From Bacteroidota bacterium (GTDB lineage: Bacteria > Bacteroidota > Bacteroidia > Cytophagales > Cyclobacteriaceae), in contig JAFDYV010000006.1 in NCBI GenBank assembly GCA_018267275.1, positions 62,001-126,000 of the forward strand: a stretch of DNA of 64,000 nt, read 5' to 3'. Numbering within the stretch: the first letter of the stretch is position 1; every line of letters starts with the position of its first letter. The position numbers were made by a program, and so were the translations under genes. The notes under the pieces were generated by a model. It searched no databases. It saw only the letters and a list, made by a program, of their open reading frames with translations, and was not told where the DNA came from. Below, piece by piece: positions 53,001-63,814 of the stretch.

Positions 53001-53056
53001 CAAAGCTCAATCAAGGTGCAGAATTTCTTGTTACCTTGCCGGCTTTGAGAAAGTAA
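50009..53056 (+). CDS. periplasmic-propeller sensor histidine kinase
   Basis: About 1,015 residues. Signal peptide, two seven-bladed regulator propellers (repeats such as NVWVGTDGRGLFK, SIWIGTEEGIARW, GIWVGTHSGGLTL), a Y_Y_Y domain near 690-750 (RYQLIGFDKDWSPV, YTNLPPGDYTFRV), one membrane helix near 755-775, HisKA with phospho-histidine in YSASHDLRSPLAS near 807 and HATPase with DNGPGIDEKY near 950 and GSGLGLYIVQE near 975. There is no receiver or AraC domain, so it needs a separate response regulator. The start is TTG at 50009 or GTG at 50024. Confidence 0.93.
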   Translation: MRSFIVACRLTLLVFLSVFVTLPARGQRVGSLDPQKPIKEFTLTQWTTQAGLSSNNITSIFQSSDGLLWVTSFNGFMIFDGETFEVYDRNTLPILQTDGFYNVTETTPGVLFLASQGTGLIRYEKGKFEVYHPTVGKVSKAIRTLHYDKKGNLYVGSQNAGLFRLKNDTLTAVIHPELQQATILSIVEDAQGNVWVGTDGRGLFKVQRDQVQQLTRSDGLLSNNVQGLTLRGNQLMIATRKGLQLFDGYSFHLFSEVQKSDINTLFLDAANSIWIGTEEGIARWNEISKEWDWLQTKNNIDLVRITSLFQDAEQNLWITSNRSGLLRLKETNIANVTTPAIASNRVYGIGELPDGRVWVATDANELSICSGSQCKSTSIKTNLAGNGVRDLLYENENSIWLATYAGMIHVKNGKETVYNTKCGMPADDFRTVLKDSSGFYWFGTRSGGLIQFKDEKIVRVYSLGNGLESNYVLAVQPAKSGGIWVGTHSGGLTLIKSDGTTQTFHASEDDAGFLIFNVRPDQEGNMWLVANTGPHYLHAQEKTIKPVALAADRRSKTYFDWVEDNAGAVWISTSIGVMKFLKKDVLEHLRTGTAVSFQMFDDQDGMNNKECTGATRSFKSKAGKIYIPTLGGVCIIDPQAANTRVLMPNVQIRKFATDRENLNLFESNHEIAAGAFRYTFDFSVLSFTAPDRNRYRYQLIGFDKDWSPVVADGHVEYTNLPPGDYTFRVIGCNDKQVWNMKGTAVRFTISPHFYQTVWFYVLLFSAIGLTLYGIHRWRLALMEKQNQALLKVNSELDRFVYSASHDLRSPLASILGLINVAKKDPEADKTEYLNMIEKSVVKLDSFIADIIDFSRNARLEVAKEKIDFAKIYHDILEDLKFMDQFSKIEKKFIDNTKQDFFSDPKRIRILLANLVANAIKHHMPDQIPDAQLWVEINDNGRGVQVLVKDNGPGIDEKYQQNIFKMFFRATQRTPGSGLGLYIVQETVSKLGGTIEVRSKLNQGAEFLVTLPALRK

Positions 53057-53061
53057 GTTCT

Positions 53062-54144
53062 ATGACTCCTACGTTTCAATTTTCAAAGCTGCGCGCATTT
53101 GCGCTAGAGGTGTTTAGGTCAATGGGTTGCACAGACGAAGATGCGCACACCGCCACCAATGTACTGCTACAAGCAGATTTGCGTGGCATCGACTCTCACG
53201 GCTTGGCACGGTTATCGGGTTATGTAAGGCTTTGGGAAGCTAAGCGTGTGAACAGCCAACCCAAGATCAAGACAGTGCACCAAACACCAAGCACAGCGGT
53301 AGTGGATGGCGACCAAGGCCTCGGGCTGGTAGTGGCACCTCACGCGATGAAAATTGCAATTGAAAAAGCTCGCCAAGTTGGCACTGGTTGGGTGGCGGTA
53401 AAAAATTCCAATCACTTCGGCATTGCAGGTTATCATTCAATGATGGCACTCGAGCATGACATGATCGGAATTTCAATGACCAACGCAAGCCCGTTGGTAG
53501 CCCCTACTTTTTCGGTAGAGCGATTGTTGGGCACCAATCCTATTTGCGTGGCCATACCTGCCAAAGAGCAACCTCCCTTTGTGGCCGACTTCGCAACAAC
53601 CACGGCAGCTAACGGCAAACTTGAGATTCTGCAACGAAAAAATAAAAATGCGCCACAAGGTTGGATTCAAAAGAAAGATGGCAGCGCTTCCACCAACCCC
53701 AACGAACTCAAAGATGGGGGAGCATTGATCCCTTTGGGTAGCGACTTTGAACATGGCAGCCACAAAGGTTTTTGTTTGGGTGCTTGGGTAGATATTTTTT
53801 CAGCAGTGCTCAGCGGTGCGAACTACGGACCTTGGGTTCCTCCTTTTGTGAGTTTTTTAGCGCCACCTGCCGACCCAGTAGGCGAAGGCATTGGCCATTT
53901 TTTTGGCGCCATGCGTGTCGATGCTTTCAGACCGGCTGAAGAGTTCAAGCAACACATGGACAACTGGATTAAGCGCTTCCGCGAGGCAAAGACAGTGGCA
54001 GGGCAAACACGCGTGATTATCCCTGGAGACCCAGAGCGCGAAGCAGAAAGTGAGCGAATGAAAGAAGGAATTCCACTAAATGAAAAGGTGGTGGAGGATT
54101 TACAGAAACTCGCTCATAAATTAAATCTCACTTGGGTAAACTAA
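53062..54144 (+). CDS. Ldh-family NAD(P)-dependent oxidoreductase
   Basis: A 360-residue member of the malate/L-lactate/ureidoglycolate dehydrogenase-2 family. Family stretches are DLRGIDSHGLARLSGYV near residue 40, VKNSNHFGIAGYHSMMA near 113 and the nucleotide-binding EHGSHKGFCLGAWVDIFSAVLSGA near 230. It likely reduces or oxidises a 2-hydroxy acid; the substrate is unknown. It starts 5 bp after the kinase stop, and its 3' end overlaps the convergent barrel gene by 4 bp. Confidence 0.88.
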   Translation: MTPTFQFSKLRAFALEVFRSMGCTDEDAHTATNVLLQADLRGIDSHGLARLSGYVRLWEAKRVNSQPKIKTVHQTPSTAVVDGDQGLGLVVAPHAMKIAIEKARQVGTGWVAVKNSNHFGIAGYHSMMALEHDMIGISMTNASPLVAPTFSVERLLGTNPICVAIPAKEQPPFVADFATTTAANGKLEILQRKNKNAPQGWIQKKDGSASTNPNELKDGGALIPLGSDFEHGSHKGFCLGAWVDIFSAVLSGANYGPWVPPFVSFLAPPADPVGEGIGHFFGAMRVDAFRPAEEFKQHMDNWIKRFREAKTVAGQTRVIIPGDPEREAESERMKEGIPLNEKVVEDLQKLAHKLNLTWVN

Positions 54145-54680
54145 AAAGAAAAGAACACCCGGAATACCCAGGGTGACGCAAACGCACGATCGGCCTGATT
54201 GTAAAGCACATCGTATAACGCTACTGCATTAATTGCACCGCGGCCACCCAATGGTTGCGAGTACCCTAAACCCAATAGCATACGATTAAAGCTTCTGCGT
54301 TCGTTTCGGTTAATGAAGGTAGGGGTTGAAATGTAATTATACTCAGCATAACCAAAAAGCTGCCCGCCAAAATTGTAACGCGCAAACGGGCTAACACCAT
54401 ATTGGTCCAAGTTGATTCCTAAATCAGAATAACTTGTCCGTTGCCAGTTAATGCCAGTGCCCACAGAAAAATTAGGCTTCACCATATATCCGATGATCGG
54501 ATTAAGCGCAATAAAAAAATAGTTGTTTCCGAAAGCATCGCGGCCACCACTTAAGCCAAAACCACCGCCAAAATATCCGCGCTCTTTAAATGTCTTGGGC
54601 GTATCTTCAGATATCTCGCGTTGCGCCAACAATACCAGCGCTGAGCAACAGAAACACAGGGCTACGATCAGCTTCTTCAT
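54141..54680 (-). CDS. outer-membrane beta-barrel protein
   Basis: A 179-residue protein with a signal peptide (MKKLIVALCFCCSALVLLAQ) and alternating glycine/aromatic beta strands (GYFGGGFGLSGGRDAFGNNYFF, GQLFGYAEYNYIS) typical of small outer-membrane barrels. It ends in FRVFFSF, a barrel C-terminal signature. Function unknown. Confidence 0.78.
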   Translation of the reverse strand: MKKLIVALCFCCSALVLLAQREISEDTPKTFKERGYFGGGFGLSGGRDAFGNNYFFIALNPIIGYMVKPNFSVGTGINWQRTSYSDLGINLDQYGVSPFARYNFGGQLFGYAEYNYISTPTFINRNERRSFNRMLLGLGYSQPLGGRGAINAVALYDVLYNQADRAFASPWVFRVFFSF

Positions 54681-54692
54681 ATACTTTTTGAT

Positions 54693-54983
54693 TTAATCCT
54701 CCTCTTGAATGATAAAAATATCTTCCTTCTCTTTCTTCATTAAGTACTTTTCGCGAGCAAACTTTTCCAACAACTCGCGATTGGTCATCAACTCTTTGCG
54801 GTCTTTCTCTACTTCAGTAATCTTGGCCTGGTAATACTCCTTTTCTTTTTCTAATGAGCGGAGTTTAGATGACAGTTTGAAGCGTGAAATCAAATCGTTG
54901 GAATCCAAGAAAGTCATCCACACCAAAAAGCAAAGTCCCGTAACCCAGTAGAAGTTCCTAAAAATGGGCGGTAGTCGTTTCAT
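54693..54983 (-). CDS. DivIC/FtsB-like septum protein
   Basis: A 96-residue bitopic protein: one membrane helix (YWVTGLCFLVWMTFLDSND) and a coiled coil (SLEKEKEYYQAKITEVEKDRKELMTNRE) followed by KFAREKYLMKKEKEDIFII, typical of FtsB/DivIC. It supports the division-site complex. It is on the strand of eno and 3' of it, as in many Bacteroidota. Confidence 0.9.
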   Translation of the reverse strand: MKRLPPIFRNFYWVTGLCFLVWMTFLDSNDLISRFKLSSKLRSLEKEKEYYQAKITEVEKDRKELMTNRELLEKFAREKYLMKKEKEDIFIIQEED

Positions 54984-55122
54984 GTGTTAATATTTGTTTT
55001 GTAAGGTCACATCAAATGGCTTTTTCACCATACCTGGCAGAAAACATCGCGATGGCCATTTCATAAGTTTAAAAAATGAATACTAAAGTAGGGAATTTTT
55101 TCGAAACGCCAGAAAAACAAAA

Positions 55123-55147
55123 AAGCCAAGGGTATTCACCTTGGCTT
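55123..55147 (-). terminator. intrinsic terminator after eno
   Basis: GCCAAGG (55125-55131) pairs with CCTTGGC (55139-55145), extended by AA/TT; a T-run follows on the minus strand, 20 bp after the eno stop codon. Confidence 0.85.
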
Positions 55148-55167
55148 CTGTTTGACCTTCGTGGGCA

Positions 55168-56482
<1,315 letters not shown>

Positions 56483-56532
56483 ATTGCCATTATTGGCACG
56501 AAGAAGTTAAGTTGAATTTCATTTTTTGTTTC

Positions 56533-57087
56533 TTACTCTTTCAAGCGATAGCCAAGACTTAGAAATCCCGAAAGACCATTTATGCGAACTGAATTTAGGC
56601 TGCCAGCAGCATCGGTTATGTCGTATTGAAACCTGCCTCCGATAAAGAACTTTTTCGTCAAGTTACCAATCACGCCACCACTCCAACTCATAAAATAATA
56701 ATTGAACAGCAAGTCAGGCGTAAGTTTTGTGGCAAAGTTTACTCCTGCTTGAAATTCAAATACATCATTTGGGCAGTAAGACATTAGTATAGGCAAATCA
56801 ATATAATTGTAATCCGTCTTATTGATGCTAAAATCAAATTTACCTCGATAAACAAATAAAAGTTCGGGTGAAAAAAATAACTTGTCCAATACTTTCAGCT
56901 TTGTTATTAGGCCTACATGAAATCCCGGCCTTATTTGCCTATCATATCCCGACTGACCAAACTCATAACCCAACTGGGTTATGTTAACGCCCCCTTTAAC
57001 GCCAAAAGAAAACTGTGCATCGGCAACACAAGGAATCAAAAACAGAAAAAAAACAACTGCACTCGATTTCATTTTCAAATTGAGCAA
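56533..57087 (-). CDS. PorT-like outer-membrane beta-barrel protein
   Basis: A 184-residue secreted barrel of the PorT/OMP_b-brl_2 type. The signal peptide is followed by QFSFGVKGGVNITQLGYEFG, and SLGYRLKE closes the protein. Relatives include Bacteroidota porin-like proteins and PorT of the type IX secretion system, but no porT-specific mark is seen. It lies between eno and carA on the same strand. Confidence 0.78.
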   Translation of the reverse strand: MLNLKMKSSAVVFFLFLIPCVADAQFSFGVKGGVNITQLGYEFGQSGYDRQIRPGFHVGLITKLKVLDKLFFSPELLFVYRGKFDFSINKTDYNYIDLPILMSYCPNDVFEFQAGVNFATKLTPDLLFNYYFMSWSGGVIGNLTKKFFIGGRFQYDITDAAGSLNSVRINGLSGFLSLGYRLKE

Positions 57088-57095
57088 TCTTCAAA

Positions 57096-58181
57096 TTACC
57101 TCTTAATCATCTTCAAAAACTCATCAAACAAATACCTGCTATCATGCGGCCCGGGCGAAGCTTCTGGGTGATACTGCACCGAAAACGCTTTTTTGTTTTT
57201 CAACCGAATGCCCATGATGGTTTCGTCATTCAAATGCACGTGCGTCACTTCAATTTCCGGATGTTGGTCCAGTCCTTCGTTCTTCACTGCAAAGCCGTGG
57301 TTTTGTGAAGTCATTTCACCTAGGCCAGAAACCAAATTCTTTACCGGGTGATTAAGTCCACGATGCCCGTGGTGCATTTTAAAAGTGGTAAGTCCTGCGG
57401 CCAACGCCAACAATTGATGCCCCAAGCAAATACCAAAAACTGGTTTATCAGCAGCCAATATTTCCTTCACGGTCTTCACCGCGTAGTCCATCACCGATGG
57501 ATCGCCAGGGCCGTTGGAAATAAAATACCCATCGGGATTCCATGCGTTCATCTCCGCAAAAGATGTTTTTGCAGGAAACACCTGCACATAGCATCCGCGC
57601 TCAGATAAGTTTCTAAGAATATTCGTTTTGATACCGACATCCAACGCTGCGATTTTAATGGCTGCATTGCCATCGCCAAAGAAATACGGTTTCTTCGTGC
57701 TCACCACCGATGACAACTCCAAACCATCCATCGATGGCACTTTTTTCAATTCTGCCTTTAATTGCTCGGGCGAGAGCTCTGACGAGATGATAGCATTTTG
57801 CGCACCTTTGCTGCGAATGTGGCGTACTAATTTGCGCGTGTCCACATCGGCAATGCCAACCACGTTGTTTTTCTCCAGGTATTGTTGCAAGCTTTGTTTC
57901 GCTGCCTTGCGGCTGAAGTCATCCGAAAATTCGTTGATGACAATTCCCTTAATCATGGGCGCGGCCGATTCTTGCTCGGCATCGATGGTACCATAGTTAC
58001 CGATGTGCGCTGTGGTATTCACAATAATCTGCCCGTAGTAAGAGGGGTCGGTATAAATCTCTTGATAGCCCGTCATGCCGGTATTGAAACAGATTTCTCC
58101 CCCGGAAGTACCTTTTTTGCCGATGGCTCTTCCCTCTACGAGCAGGCCATCTTCTAGCAGTAAGTAAGCTTTTTCTTGCAA
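57096..58181 (-). CDS. carA: carbamoyl-phosphate synthase small subunit
   Basis: A 361-residue glutaminase subunit feeding ammonia to CarB for arginine and pyrimidine synthesis. The N-terminal domain shows GEICFNTGMTGYQEIYTDPSY, and the class I amidotransferase domain has the nucleophile cysteine in PVFGICLGHQLLALA near residue 248 and the His-Glu pair in SVQYHPEASPGPHD near 333. carB is not nearby. It is a usual neighbour of the alpha operon in Bacteroidota. Confidence 0.96.
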   Translation of the reverse strand: MQEKAYLLLEDGLLVEGRAIGKKGTSGGEICFNTGMTGYQEIYTDPSYYGQIIVNTTAHIGNYGTIDAEQESAAPMIKGIVINEFSDDFSRKAAKQSLQQYLEKNNVVGIADVDTRKLVRHIRSKGAQNAIISSELSPEQLKAELKKVPSMDGLELSSVVSTKKPYFFGDGNAAIKIAALDVGIKTNILRNLSERGCYVQVFPAKTSFAEMNAWNPDGYFISNGPGDPSVMDYAVKTVKEILAADKPVFGICLGHQLLALAAGLTTFKMHHGHRGLNHPVKNLVSGLGEMTSQNHGFAVKNEGLDQHPEIEVTHVHLNDETIMGIRLKNKKAFSVQYHPEASPGPHDSRYLFDEFLKMIKR

Positions 58182-58280
58182 GGTGTGGTTGATTTAAAGG
58201 TTAACAAAAATAGTTTTAGGAATGATACAAGCGCGCAAACAGGGGTTAAATCTTTCCGCACACGTTGTAAAAAACCCATA

Positions 58281-58310
58281 AAAAAAGGGATTGAACTTTC
58301 GCTCAATCCC
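58281..58310 (-). terminator. intrinsic terminator of the ribosomal operon
   Basis: GGGATTGA (58287-58294) and TCAATCCC (58303-58310) flank an 8-nt loop; on the minus strand the stem is followed by T residues, 22 bp after the rplQ stop. Confidence 0.85.
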
Positions 58311-58332
58311 TTCTTGTATGGTGCAAAAACCA

Positions 58333-58851
58333 CTATTCTTCTTTTTTGGTTTTTTTAGCGGCTTTCTTCGGCTTTTCCTCTTTCACTTCGCCTTCCACTT
58401 TTGCTTCTTCTACAGCGCCTTCGGCAGCCTTCTTGCTACGACCCCTGCGGGTTTTTGCCTTCTTCTCGCCACCCTCTTTCTTGTAGATATCGTTAAAGTC
58501 AACCAACTCCATCAAACACATGTCGGCTGCATCGCCTAAACGAGCATCGCCCAATTTAATGATGCGTGTATAACCACCGGCACGGTTTGCAATACGGCCT
58601 GCTACTTCACCAAACAATGTCTTAATAGACTCTTTGTTTTGCAAGTAAGCAAACACTGTTCTGCGTGAGTGCGTAGTGTCATCTTTTGCCTTGGTCAACA
58701 AAGGCTCTACATACCTTTTCAGGGCCTTAGCCTTTGCCACCGTGGTGGTAATGCGCTTATTCAAAATAAGCGATGATGCCATGTTGGATAACAACGCATG
58801 ACGGTGCGCTGATTTGCGGCCAAGATGGTTTATTTTCTTCCCGTGTCTCAT
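58333..58851 (-). CDS. rplQ: 50S ribosomal protein L17
   Basis: A 172-residue L17. The conserved core ([40 protein letters not shown]) spans about 118 residues, followed by a ~50-residue Lys/Glu/Ala-rich tail ([16 protein letters not shown]) common in Bacteroidota. It is the last gene of the alpha operon, and its start overlaps the rpoA stop by 1 bp. Confidence 0.96.
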   Translation of the reverse strand: MRHGKKINHLGRKSAHRHALLSNMASSLILNKRITTTVAKAKALKRYVEPLLTKAKDDTTHSRRTVFAYLQNKESIKTLFGEVAGRIANRAGGYTRIIKLGDARLGDAADMCLMELVDFNDIYKKEGGEKKAKTRRGRSKKAAEGAVEEAKVEGEVKEEKPKKAAKKTKKEE

Positions 58852-59840
58852 TAGTCTTCTTCCAATTTATATTTTACCAAATCCATGCCGAAGGTCAAGT
58901 TCTTCTCGGCAACTAATTGCTCCAACTCGGCCAATGATTTCTTACCGAAGTTGCGGAATTTCATCATGTCAGAGATATCCAACTTTACCAAGTCTCCTAA
59001 TGTTTTCACATCAGCAGCTTTCAAGCAGTTGTAAGCACGTACTGACAAATCGAGATCATGCAACGGTGTCTTCAACAACTTGCGCATGTGCAACATCTCT
59101 TCATCAACCTGCTCCACCTCACTGTCTTTGGTGGTCTCTAGTTCGATCGACTTATCAGAGAATAAGCGGAAATGCTGAATTAAAATGAACGCTGCTCCTT
59201 CCAATGCCTTCTCAGGGTGAATAGAACCATCGGTTTCGATTTCAATCAATAACTTTTCGTAGTCGGTCTTTTGCTCTACGCGGGTATTCTCCACGCTGTA
59301 CTTCACATTCTTAATAGGTGTGAAGATTGCATCGATCGGTATGAATCCGAACACTTGCTCATTGGGCTTGTTCTCTTCGGCAGGTAAATAACCTCTGCCC
59401 TTCTCGATCATCAACTCAATTTCAAAATGAGCTGACTCATCTAAGTTACAGATTACGTGGTCTGCATTCAAGATCTCAAATCCAGAAGTAAACTTGGCTA
59501 TGTCGCCAGCTTTGAATTGCTTCTGTTTCTTGATGTTCACTACCACCTTGCTATCGTTGCCTTCGCCTACTTTACGGAAGCGAACTTGTTTCAAATTCAA
59601 AATGATCTCAGCTACATCTTCTACTACACCCTCAATGGTAGAGAACTCGTGCAACACGCCAGGAATCTTGATGCCGGTGATGGCATATCCTTCCAATGAC
59701 GACAATAAAATTCTGCGCAATGCATTACCAATGGTTACACCGTATCCTTTCTCCAACGGTTTGAACGTAAAGAAGCCATGGAAGTCATCTGACTTTTCCA
59801 TCACCACTTTATCGGGCATTTGAAATGCTAGTATTGACAT
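58851..59840 (-). CDS. rpoA: RNA polymerase alpha subunit
   Basis: A 329-residue alpha subunit. The N-terminal dimerisation domain ([31 protein letters not shown]) and the C-terminal domain with two helix-hairpin-helix marks ([22 protein letters not shown] and [13 protein letters not shown]) are intact. It lies between rpsD and rplQ. Confidence 0.97.
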   Translation of the reverse strand: MSILAFQMPDKVVMEKSDDFHGFFTFKPLEKGYGVTIGNALRRILLSSLEGYAITGIKIPGVLHEFSTIEGVVEDVAEIILNLKQVRFRKVGEGNDSKVVVNIKKQKQFKAGDIAKFTSGFEILNADHVICNLDESAHFEIELMIEKGRGYLPAEENKPNEQVFGFIPIDAIFTPIKNVKYSVENTRVEQKTDYEKLLIEIETDGSIHPEKALEGAAFILIQHFRLFSDKSIELETTKDSEVEQVDEEMLHMRKLLKTPLHDLDLSVRAYNCLKAADVKTLGDLVKLDISDMMKFRNFGKKSLAELEQLVAEKNLTFGMDLVKYKLEED

Positions 59841-59866
59841 ATTTGTTTTGTTACGTGTGTTTAGAA

Positions 59867-60472
59867 TTACTTAGAGTACAATTCGACAATCAACTGCTCG
59901 TTGATGTTTTCGGGAATGTCCTCGCGTGGCGGCAGGTTAATCAATTTGCCTTCCATCTCTTTGGCATCCCACTCCAACCAATTGTATTTCTTAGCACCTT
60001 GAATAGAAAGCGAATTATTGATTGCCTCAAGTGACTTTGACTTTTCGCGAACGGCAACTTTATCGCCTGGGCGCAAGAAAACTGAAGGCACGTTTACCAC
60101 ATCGCCATTTACCAATATGTGCTTATGCACAACCAACTGGCGCGCAGCTCTGCGAGTAGGTGCAATACCTAAACGGTATACGGTGTTATCCAAACGCGAT
60201 TCCAACATCTGCAACAACACTTCACCTGTTACGCCCTTTTTACGAGACGCCTTGATAAATGTGTTTTCAAACTGACGCTCCAAAATACCGTAGATGAAAC
60301 GAGCTTTTTGTTTTTCTGCCAGCTGCACAGCATATTCAGATTGCTTACGCTTCTTGCCTTTTCCGTGTTGGCCAGCAGGATACGCTTTCTTTGCTAGCGT
60401 TTTAGTGTCGCCAAAGATCGGTTCGTTGTATCTTCTCGAAATTCTGGTTTTGGGGCCGGTGTACCTTGCCAT
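59867..60472 (-). CDS. rpsD: 30S ribosomal protein S4
   Basis: A 201-residue S4. [20 protein letters not shown] at the start and the S4 RNA-binding domain ([37 protein letters not shown]) are diagnostic. It has no zinc-binding cysteines, so it is the C-minus form. Confidence 0.97.
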   Translation of the reverse strand: MARYTGPKTRISRRYNEPIFGDTKTLAKKAYPAGQHGKGKKRKQSEYAVQLAEKQKARFIYGILERQFENTFIKASRKKGVTGEVLLQMLESRLDNTVYRLGIAPTRRAARQLVVHKHILVNGDVVNVPSVFLRPGDKVAVREKSKSLEAINNSLSIQGAKKYNWLEWDAKEMEGKLINLPPREDIPENINEQLIVELYSK

Positions 60473-60482
60473 ATTCTATTTT

Positions 60483-60505
60483 TGATTTACGATTTGCGAT
60501 TTGCG
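60483..60505. repeat. GATTTRCG-type short tandem repeat
   Basis: GATTTACGATTTGCGATTTG followed by CG, three units of 7-8 bp in the rpsD-rpsK spacer. Confidence 0.5.
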
Positions 60506-60559
60506 TTGTTATTCGCCTCGCCCATCCATCTGTTACTTTCTATTTTCTTTCAGTTCGAA

Positions 60560-60964
60560 TTATACTCTTCTCTTTTTAGGAGGACGGCAGCCATTGTGTG
60601 GCATCGGTGTGAAGTCGCGGATGATCGTTACTTCAATGCCGCAGGCTTGAATGCTACGGATAGCAGACTCTCGCCCAGCGCCAGGACCTTTTACAAAAAC
60701 CTCCACTTTGCGTAAGCCTAATTCAAATGCTTTGGTAGCACACTCCTGTGCAGCAACTTGTGCAGCATAAGGCGTGTTTTTCTTAGAGCCTTTGAATCCC
60801 ATCTTACCAGCCGATGCCCAAGAAATCACCTGTCCGGTGCTGTTGGTCATCGAAATGATGATGTTATTGAAGGTGGCGTGAATGTGTGCTTGACCAATGG
60901 CCTCCACATTTACCACGCGCTTCTTGCTCTTGTCTTTCTTCTTTTCAACTGCAGGTGCTGCCAT
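60560..60964 (-). CDS. rpsK: 30S ribosomal protein S11
   Basis: A 134-residue S11, a small-subunit platform protein. Diagnostic stretches are [41 protein letters not shown] and [18 protein letters not shown] at the C-terminus. It lies between rpsM and rpsD in the alpha operon. Confidence 0.97.
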   Translation of the reverse strand: MAAPAVEKKKDKSKKRVVNVEAIGQAHIHATFNNIIISMTNSTGQVISWASAGKMGFKGSKKNTPYAAQVAAQECATKAFELGLRKVEVFVKGPGAGRESAIRSIQACGIEVTIIRDFTPMPHNGCRPPKKRRV

Positions 60965-60991
60965 ACGAAAAGTATTAGTATTTTTTAGTGA

Positions 60992-61372
60992 TTAACCTTT
61001 AACTGCCTTCTTCTTGTTCGCTACTGTCTTGCGCTTACCCTTGCGTGTGCGCGAGTTGTTTTTCGTTTTTTGGCCACGCACCGGCAAGCCTTTGCGGTGA
61101 CGCAATCCACGGTAACAGCCAATGTCCATCAAACGCTTAATGCTCAATTGCACTTCTGAACGCAAAGACCCTTCAATGCGAAACTGCTCGGCAATGATGG
61201 CACGAACGGCATTGGACTCCTCATCGTTCCAATCCTTCACCTTCTTGTCCAAGCTGATTTTAGCTTGACCCAAGATTTTTTGGGCTGACCTGCGGCCAAT
61301 GCCAAAAATGTAGGTGAGGGCAATTTCGCCCCTTTTGTTATCCGGAATGTCTACACCAGCGATACGTGCCAT
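60992..61372 (-). CDS. rpsM: 30S ribosomal protein S13
   Basis: A 126-residue S13 of the small-subunit head. [20 protein letters not shown] and [20 protein letters not shown] are diagnostic. It starts 2 bp after the rpmJ stop. Confidence 0.97.
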   Translation of the reverse strand: MARIAGVDIPDNKRGEIALTYIFGIGRRSAQKILGQAKISLDKKVKDWNDEESNAVRAIIAEQFRIEGSLRSEVQLSIKRLMDIGCYRGLRHRKGLPVRGQKTKNNSRTRKGKRKTVANKKKAVKG

Positions 61373-61374
61373 AA

Positions 61375-61491
61375 TTATCCTTGTCTTTGTTTATAACGTG
61401 GGTTCTTCTTGTTGATGACGTACAATTTTCCTTTGCGTCTGATGATCTTGCAATCAGCGCTCCGTTTTTTTATTGATGCTCTTACTTTCAT
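61375..61491 (-). CDS. rpmJ: 50S ribosomal protein L36
   Basis: A 38-residue protein: [20 protein letters not shown], then [18 protein letters not shown]. It has only one cysteine of the zinc ribbon, so it is the zinc-free type. It sits between infA and rpsM as expected. Confidence 0.93.
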   Translation of the reverse strand: MKVRASIKKRSADCKIIRRKGKLYVINKKNPRYKQRQG

Positions 61492-61502
61492 ATCTCTCTG
61501 TA

Positions 61503-61721
61503 TTACTTGTATCTAAATGTGATGCGCCCCTTCGTCAAATCGTAGGGCGACATCTCCAATTTCACTTTATCGCCAGGCAAGATCCGGATGTAATTCATCC
61601 TCATTTTGCCTGATATGTGAGCCAGTACTTCATGGCCATTTTCCAACTGCACCTTAAACATAGCGTTAGACAATGCCTCTAAAATTGTTCCGTCTTGCTC
61701 TATCGACTTTTGTTTCGCCAT
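61503..61721 (-). CDS. infA: translation initiation factor IF-1
   Basis: A 72-residue OB-fold protein of the initiation complex. [20 protein letters not shown] and [20 protein letters not shown] are diagnostic. It overlaps the map 3' end by 22 bp, so the two are coupled. Confidence 0.96.
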   Translation of the reverse strand: MAKQKSIEQDGTILEALSNAMFKVQLENGHEVLAHISGKMRMNYIRILPGDKVKLEMSPYDLTKGRITFRYK

Positions 61722-62497
61722 TTATAACTATAACTCTCTTCCAAATACTCGTGTGTTGTCAAAATTTCTGTTCGGTCCTTGAAGATCGCCACCATGTGCT
61801 CAAAATGTGCCGATGGTTTATGATCTTGTGTGCGAATCGTCCAGCCATCTTTCTCTTGCACCACCTTTTTGGTGCCCATGTTGATCATCGGTTCAATGGC
61901 AAATACCATCCCCGGCATAATCTTCGGTCCCTTGCCCCGTTTTCCGTAGTTAGGCACCTCTGGGTCCTCGTGTAAGTCTTTCCCTACTCCGTGTCCCACC
62001 AACTCGCGCACCACGCCATACCCAAACTTCTCAACGAAGCTTTGCACAGCAAAGCCAATGTCACCAATTCGGTTGCCGGCTTTAGCCTGTGCAATACCGA
62101 GGTACAATGATTCGTAGGTCCGGTGCAAAAGATCCAGTGTCTCTTGGTTTACACCCTCCAATGGATAAGTGTAAGCCGAATCGCTGTGGAAGCCGTTGTA
62201 CTTGACACCACAATCAATTGACACTACATCGCCCTCTTTCAATTCGTAGTTGCTCGGAAAACCGTGCACCACTACATCGTTAACAGAAATACAAAGAGAC
62301 GCTGGAAACGACCCGTTGTAATTCTTGAAAGAAGGTATGCCCTTATGGTCACGAATAAACTCCTCGGCAATTTCATCCAGCTTTTTCGTTTTCACCCCGG
62401 GTTTAATGGCCTTGGCTACTTCCGCGTGAGTCTTGCCCAGTATTTGGGCACTCTCCTTAATAATCTGAATGTCTTCTGCCGTCTTGTAGTGAACCAT
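61700..62497 (-). CDS. map: methionine aminopeptidase, type I
   Basis: A 265-residue M24A enzyme removing the initiator methionine. Metal ligands are seen in [21 protein letters not shown] (two aspartates), [18 protein letters not shown] (histidine), [11 protein letters not shown] and the final glutamate in [11 protein letters not shown]. The C-terminus has a short basic extension overlapping infA. It is between secY and infA. Confidence 0.95.
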   Translation of the reverse strand: MVHYKTAEDIQIIKESAQILGKTHAEVAKAIKPGVKTKKLDEIAEEFIRDHKGIPSFKNYNGSFPASLCISVNDVVVHGFPSNYELKEGDVVSIDCGVKYNGFHSDSAYTYPLEGVNQETLDLLHRTYESLYLGIAQAKAGNRIGDIGFAVQSFVEKFGYGVVRELVGHGVGKDLHEDPEVPNYGKRGKGPKIMPGMVFAIEPMINMGTKKVVQEKDGWTIRTQDHKPSAHFEHMVAIFKDRTEILTTHEYLEESYSYKWRNKSR

Positions 62498-62503
62498 TCA
62501 ACC

Positions 62504-63814
62504 TCAAGCCGCAGCAAACTGAGAACGTCCTTTTACTCTGCCAGACTTCATCATTCCTTCATAGTGGCGCATCAACAAATAGCTTTCTATTTGCTGTAGC
62601 GTGTCTAACACCACGCCCACCAAAATGAGCAACGATGTTCCACCATAGAAGTAGGCGAAGTTTTGGGTGATACCAGCCTTCACTGCAAATGCAGGAAGAA
62701 TGGCAACAGCCGCCAACAACAAAGCGCCTGGCAATGTAATCTTTGACAAAATACTGTCTATAAATTCGGCTGTATGCTTCCCAGGCTTAATGCCGGGAAC
62801 AAAACCACCATTTCTTTTCAAATTATCAGCGATGTCGTTAGATGGAACAGTGATCGCAGTGTAGAAGAAGGTAAACACAATGATCAACGTGGCAAATAAC
62901 GTATTGTATTGCCATGAAGTGAAGTCTGCAAATGTTGAGCCCACGTAGGCACTCACATCACTGTCTTGCCAAATTTGAGCAACCAGCGGAGGCAAAAACA
63001 TCAAAGCTTGCGCAAAGATGATAGGCATTACACCGGCCGAATTCAACTTTAACGGGATGAAGTCGCGCTTGCCACCATACAACTTGTTACCCACCACTTG
63101 CTTTGCGTACTGAACCGGAATTCTGCGTACTGCTTGAGTCATGGCGATAACCCCCACAACTACAAAGAACAACGCCAGCACTTCCAAAATCAAAGTTAAT
63201 CCACCACCTAAACCCTTGGCATCTGCTTCTTGGTAGATAGCGGCTGGAAACCGTGATACAATTCCGATCATGATAAGCATGCTAATACCGTTACCGATAC
63301 CTTTGTCGGTGATGCGTTCTCCCAACCACATGCAGAACATCGTACCTGCCACAATGATGATCATCGAAGAGATTGTAAAGAATAAGCCCGGATTAATAAT
63401 TGCTTCTTCGTTTACCGTAGCTCGCAAGTATCCATAAGACTGCGCAGCCGTGATGAAGATCGTGAGCACACGGGTAAACTGGTTCAATTTCTTTCTACCG
63501 CTCTCTCCCTCCTTCTGCATTTTTGCAAAGTGAGGCACGGCCACTGTTAGTAGCTGCACCACAATAGATGCAGAGATGTAGGGCATAATACCCAGTGCGA
63601 AGATTGATGCGCGGCTGAATGAACCACCCAAGAACGTGTTCAGAAAGTCAAAAATACCGCCTTGGTTTCCGGTCAATAAATTTGGGTCGATGCCCGGCAA
63701 CACGATATAAGATCCCAAGCGGAAAATGATTAAGAATCCAATCGTATTGATAATGCGGATACGAAGGTCCTCAATCGAAAAGATGTTCTTTATGGTGGTA
63801 AAGAAACGCTTCAT
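62504..63814 (-). CDS. secY: preprotein translocase subunit SecY
   Basis: A 436-residue, ten-helix channel protein of the inner membrane. Conserved marks are LRIRIINTIGFLIIFRLGSY, ALGIMPYISASIVVQLL (plug/helix 2 region) and GGTSLLILVGVVLDTLQQIE. It lies between rplO and map in the spc operon. Confidence 0.97.
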   Translation of the reverse strand: MKRFFTTIKNIFSIEDLRIRIINTIGFLIIFRLGSYIVLPGIDPNLLTGNQGGIFDFLNTFLGGSFSRASIFALGIMPYISASIVVQLLTVAVPHFAKMQKEGESGRKKLNQFTRVLTIFITAAQSYGYLRATVNEEAIINPGLFFTISSMIIIVAGTMFCMWLGERITDKGIGNGISMLIMIGIVSRFPAAIYQEADAKGLGGGLTLILEVLALFFVVVGVIAMTQAVRRIPVQYAKQVVGNKLYGGKRDFIPLKLNSAGVMPIIFAQALMFLPPLVAQIWQDSDVSAYVGSTFADFTSWQYNTLFATLIIVFTFFYTAITVPSNDIADNLKRNGGFVPGIKPGKHTAEFIDSILSKITLPGALLLAAVAILPAFAVKAGITQNFAYFYGGTSLLILVGVVLDTLQQIESYLLMRHYEGMMKSGRVKGRSQFAAA

